Below are positions 61,563-64,000 of a stretch of DNA of 64,000 nucleotides, piece after piece; the stretch's first letter is position 1; each line of letters begins with the position of its first letter. The notes under the pieces are model-generated. The model saw only the letters and a program-made list of their open reading frames with translations. It had not been told where the DNA came from and searched no databases. Location: assembly GCA_027491195.1 (NCBI GenBank), contig JAIXWQ010000008.1, positions 310,001 through 374,000 of the forward strand, read 5' to 3'. This stretch comes from Cytophagaceae bacterium (GTDB lineage Bacteria > Bacteroidota > Bacteroidia > Cytophagales > Spirosomataceae). A program made the position numbers and the translations under genes.

Positions 61563-63917
61563 TTAGTCAATTAAAACCAGATGGTGTTTCCCCATTTTTA
61601 GTCGAAGACCTGGTCTACCATCAATCATTCTCGGTTTCACGATTTCGCCGTTTAAAACCCAGCGTTTGTATGCTCCGGTTTTGGGACTAAAATAGATCGT
61701 CCAGTTTTTCCTCTGCTGTAGAATATAGGTGGATTTATGCGCATTGCGCTCGTAAGAAACGGCTACTGAATTATCGCCTATTTTCACCTCTTTAATCGAC
61801 CCGGAAGTTAAAGAATCCGGCCAGGATGGCTGTAAATGAATCTCTTTTTTATAGGCCAAAGGCTGCAATCCGAAAAACTGTTGAATCACGGGTACCTCGA
61901 AAGCGAAACTATTCCAGGCTTGTGTCATCATCCCGTAATCAGGTGAAACTTCGTAGATGGAACCCGGAAGAGCAAAAGAAAAGGTGCGCAACATCCGTTG
62001 AACCAAATCGTACGCTTCGTTGGGATGTCCATACTTGTTCTCTGAAATAGTTTGAACTCCGGTGGGCAAGGTCATGACGGTTCCGGTGTAAGTGAATTCG
62101 GACTTGCCTACTTTGGCAGCATAGGATTCCGCTTTCTCTGAATTCGCAGAACGATCGATTCCCGTCACATACATCCCGAATTTATTGCGGAACTTTTCAG
62201 CCGTTTTCAATGCTTGAGACGCTTTCTCAGGATCTGCTAAGCCCATTTCCATGGGCGTATTCACCACCCAATTATGATGCAAAACAAAGCCGCGTTTCGA
62301 CGTGTCTGGATCCGCCACTATTTTCTTTTCCAAAGCCTGTAATTCCTCGACGGCCCAGTCATTTTTCAAACCTTTTGCCCGTTCAATTGCCTCTTTCGTT
62401 AAGGTCAGGGCCTGCGCTTTGGTGCCTCTAAAATCAGCATAGGAATTCGCAGAGGGTACCCAAAAATCGCTATTGATTTTCGATCGAATGGCTTCGTAAT
62501 TTGCTGCATATTGACGTGCTAGGTCAGCTCGACCTAATTCAGAGGCCATCTTCGATGCATCTAAAAAGGCCTTCGCGCTATAAGCCGCTACATCAATCAT
62601 CTCCGAATCCAATCCCTGGATTTCCATCATGCCATTTCCATCCGGAATCAAATTATGGTCTTTGTCTTGCTTCATTAGCCATTCGAGGCCTTTTTCAACC
62701 AGGGGAAAATATTTCTCTAAAAAAGCCTGATCACCCGTCCAACAGTATACCTTGTAAATTAAGGAGGCAAACTGGGGTGTTTCATTCACGTTCCCAGGAT
62801 TAAAGACAGATCCATTTGAACTAACCTCGTGGACGATACGGCCGTTGCCGTTGGTCTTTTCAGAAAGTTTCGCGATCAGATCGATGGTGCTGTAGGCAAC
62901 GTCTTTTCGGCCAGAGGAGATCAATCCTTGCAATGAATAGGTCATATCACCGCCAAAAAACCAAGGGTAATCTGGCATCCCCGCCGTGATTCCTCGACCG
63001 ATGCCGTCCACGTCGTTGATTAACCAATCCGCATTGTACTTTAACCAGCGCATTGCTTGGGTTAAGGCAGGATCAGAAAGTTGGATTTCAGATTGCAAGG
63101 CTAATTTTTCGTAACGCTCCTTTTTTGCTTTTGCATACACGAACCCATTGGCTAAAACATCCGAATTGGTTCCGATTGCCGCTTCTTTACTGACGGAGGA
63201 TCCGCTGAATACAAAGGAAATAGACTGTTTATTATGCGCCGGAATTTGTAAGGCGTAAGATGTTCGTGCCAAAGCCGTGTTTTGTTTCTTCCCTCCTTCC
63301 ATTACATTGGCAATTGCTTTTTGTGAAGCGCCCATGACGGCGAACCAAGAGTTCTTTGCGTCTTTGGCCAACACCTGATTATTTTCATAAATCAGCTGAT
63401 CCGCCCCATCTTCCATCCCCGTTCTCTCTCCTAACCAAACCGGACGAAGATTCGAAATCGCTTCCATCGAAAACTGAATCTCTTGTGTCTGATTCGTCTT
63501 ATTCTCTAACACATATTCCACGTAAACGGCCGCTTTGCCATCCGGTACAAACTGAAATCTTCTCACTTGGATGTCAGCACCTTCATAGAGATGCTCATTC
63601 GCGAAAGGATGATTCACGAATTCGTTCGCACGATCTAAAACGACACGCTTTCCGCCCACGGTATAAGAAGCCGTGAATCCATCCCACAGTTTTATCGGAT
63701 GCGCCCAGATTCCTCCCATTTCATCTTTCACATGCCAGCCCAGTGGAGGAAAAGTGCCATCCTGGTGACCCACGAGATACAATTTATCCCCAGCGGTCAC
63801 GAAAGGAGTATGCAAAAACTCCGCCTTGCCCTTGATGGCCTCCGAAGATTGAATAAGGGGTGCGATGGATTGTTGGGCGAAAGCCGCAAAAGAGCATAAT
63901 AAAAGTAGGTACTTCAT
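61563..63917 (-). CDS. Secreted (alpha/alpha)6 glycoside hydrolase, debranching-enzyme-like
   Basis: This is a 784-residue protein with a signal peptide (MKYLLLLCSFAAFAQQ). N-terminal beta region (about 20-260) then a helical barrel: ALTQAMRWLKYNADWLINDVDGIGRGITAGMPDYPWFFGGDMTYSLQGLI (residues about 280-330) is like the amylo-alpha-1,6-glucosidase/MGH-type fold, with acidic residues in DYPWFFGGDM and NLIPDGNGMMEIQGLDSEMIDVAAYSAKAF. It ends with a short beta domain. The substrate is not clear. It is outside the island and begins inside the stop codon of an upstream gene on the same strand. Confidence 0.75.
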   Translation of the reverse strand: MKYLLLLCSFAAFAQQSIAPLIQSSEAIKGKAEFLHTPFVTAGDKLYLVGHQDGTFPPLGWHVKDEMGGIWAHPIKLWDGFTASYTVGGKRVVLDRANEFVNHPFANEHLYEGADIQVRRFQFVPDGKAAVYVEYVLENKTNQTQEIQFSMEAISNLRPVWLGERTGMEDGADQLIYENNQVLAKDAKNSWFAVMGASQKAIANVMEGGKKQNTALARTSYALQIPAHNKQSISFVFSGSSVSKEAAIGTNSDVLANGFVYAKAKKERYEKLALQSEIQLSDPALTQAMRWLKYNADWLINDVDGIGRGITAGMPDYPWFFGGDMTYSLQGLISSGRKDVAYSTIDLIAKLSEKTNGNGRIVHEVSSNGSVFNPGNVNETPQFASLIYKVYCWTGDQAFLEKYFPLVEKGLEWLMKQDKDHNLIPDGNGMMEIQGLDSEMIDVAAYSAKAFLDASKMASELGRADLARQYAANYEAIRSKINSDFWVPSANSYADFRGTKAQALTLTKEAIERAKGLKNDWAVEELQALEKKIVADPDTSKRGFVLHHNWVVNTPMEMGLADPEKASQALKTAEKFRNKFGMYVTGIDRSANSEKAESYAAKVGKSEFTYTGTVMTLPTGVQTISENKYGHPNEAYDLVQRMLRTFSFALPGSIYEVSPDYGMMTQAWNSFAFEVPVIQQFFGLQPLAYKKEIHLQPSWPDSLTSGSIKEVKIGDNSVAVSYERNAHKSTYILQQRKNWTIYFSPKTGAYKRWVLNGEIVKPRMIDGRPGLRLKMGKHHLVLID

Positions 63918-64000
63918 TATAAAAACGGCTTAGGATGCACCTCTTCGTGCCCCGTATGATCCTGGTAAAATTGTGCGATACGCAACAAAGTACCTTCATC
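63917..64000 (-). CDS. Amidase-like protein, C-terminal fragment (continues beyond window)
   Basis: The minus strand is open from the window edge for 27 codons and ends TAA, overlapping the next ATG by one base (TAATG). The sequence TLLRIAQFYQDHTGHEEVHPK with its LLRIA-x-x-YxxxT pattern resembles the C-terminus of amidase-signature enzymes. So little is visible that the family is a guess. Confidence 0.45.
   Translation of the reverse strand, partial: DEGTLLRIAQFYQDHTGHEEVHPKPFL

Overview
The window looks like chromosome of a Bacteroidota member, probably order Cytophagales (Aquirufa/Flectobacillus-like, by impression only). The evidence is the many lipoproteins with LxxC lipoboxes, the SusC/SusD pair, TAnnTTTG-type -7 promoter boxes, a family-specific set of outer-membrane proteins, and weak or absent Shine-Dalgarno sites. 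No species can be named from the sequence alone.

Layout. (1) 1-17,871 is core chromosome: the recN 3' end, a small lipoprotein, SCO1, a cytochrome c lipoprotein, LptC, a FadL-like outer-membrane protein and an MscS channel. A leftward branched-chain amino acid cluster follows (ilvD-ilvB-ilvN-ilvC-ilvA, then leuA), then an ABC exporter with L-2-hydroxyglutarate oxidase, anmK and an RluA-type pseudouridine synthase. (2) A tRNA-Arg(CCG) gene at 17,884-17,955 is the insertion site of an integrative island of about 39 kb (17,958-57,281). It is bounded by a 26-bp repeat of the tRNA 3' end and carries its own tyrosine integrase and Xis-like protein at the right end. (3) A second, older remnant element (57,282-59,665) lies in tandem. 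It is bounded by a 62-bp repeat of tRNA 3' end plus terminator, and holds one lipoprotein gene and a nuclease fragment. (4) 59,702-64,000 returns to chromosome: a DUF3800 protein, nnrD, a large glycoside hydrolase and the 3' end of an amidase-like gene.

The island has three parts. The left end holds a SIR2-like probable defence gene and a small rightward set with a RecA-like ATPase and a DUF3871-type protein. The centre (22.5-51.4 kb) is a polysaccharide-utilisation cargo. One leftward operon-like run reads susC, susD, a FAD oxidoreductase, a Na+ symporter, a second FAD oxidoreductase, a beta-propeller hydrolase, an esterase and galK-galT-galE. A second run reads an MFS transporter, GH29 fucosidase, DUF5703, a beta-helix protein, GH43 and a second beta-propeller. 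A LacI-family regulator with an N-terminal zinc ribbon sits divergent to susC next to a CCGGAA/TTCCGG palindrome. Together these suggest uptake and breakdown of a fucose- and galactose-containing glycan, with galactose entering the Leloir pathway. The right end holds an AraC regulator, a lone ECF sigma factor, a compact family A polymerase-like protein, a DUF5131 (Gp37/Gp68) protein, Xis, an unknown protein and the integrase. No relaxase, conjugation or capsid gene is visible.

The most unusual items are the 475-residue polymerase-like protein with recognisable PolA motifs A, B and C, the two-step history of tandem integration at tRNA-Arg with two different sets of arm-like repeats, the zinc-ribbon/LacI fusion with its palindromic operator candidate, and a family of short degenerate word repeats found between chromosomal genes but not seen in the island.
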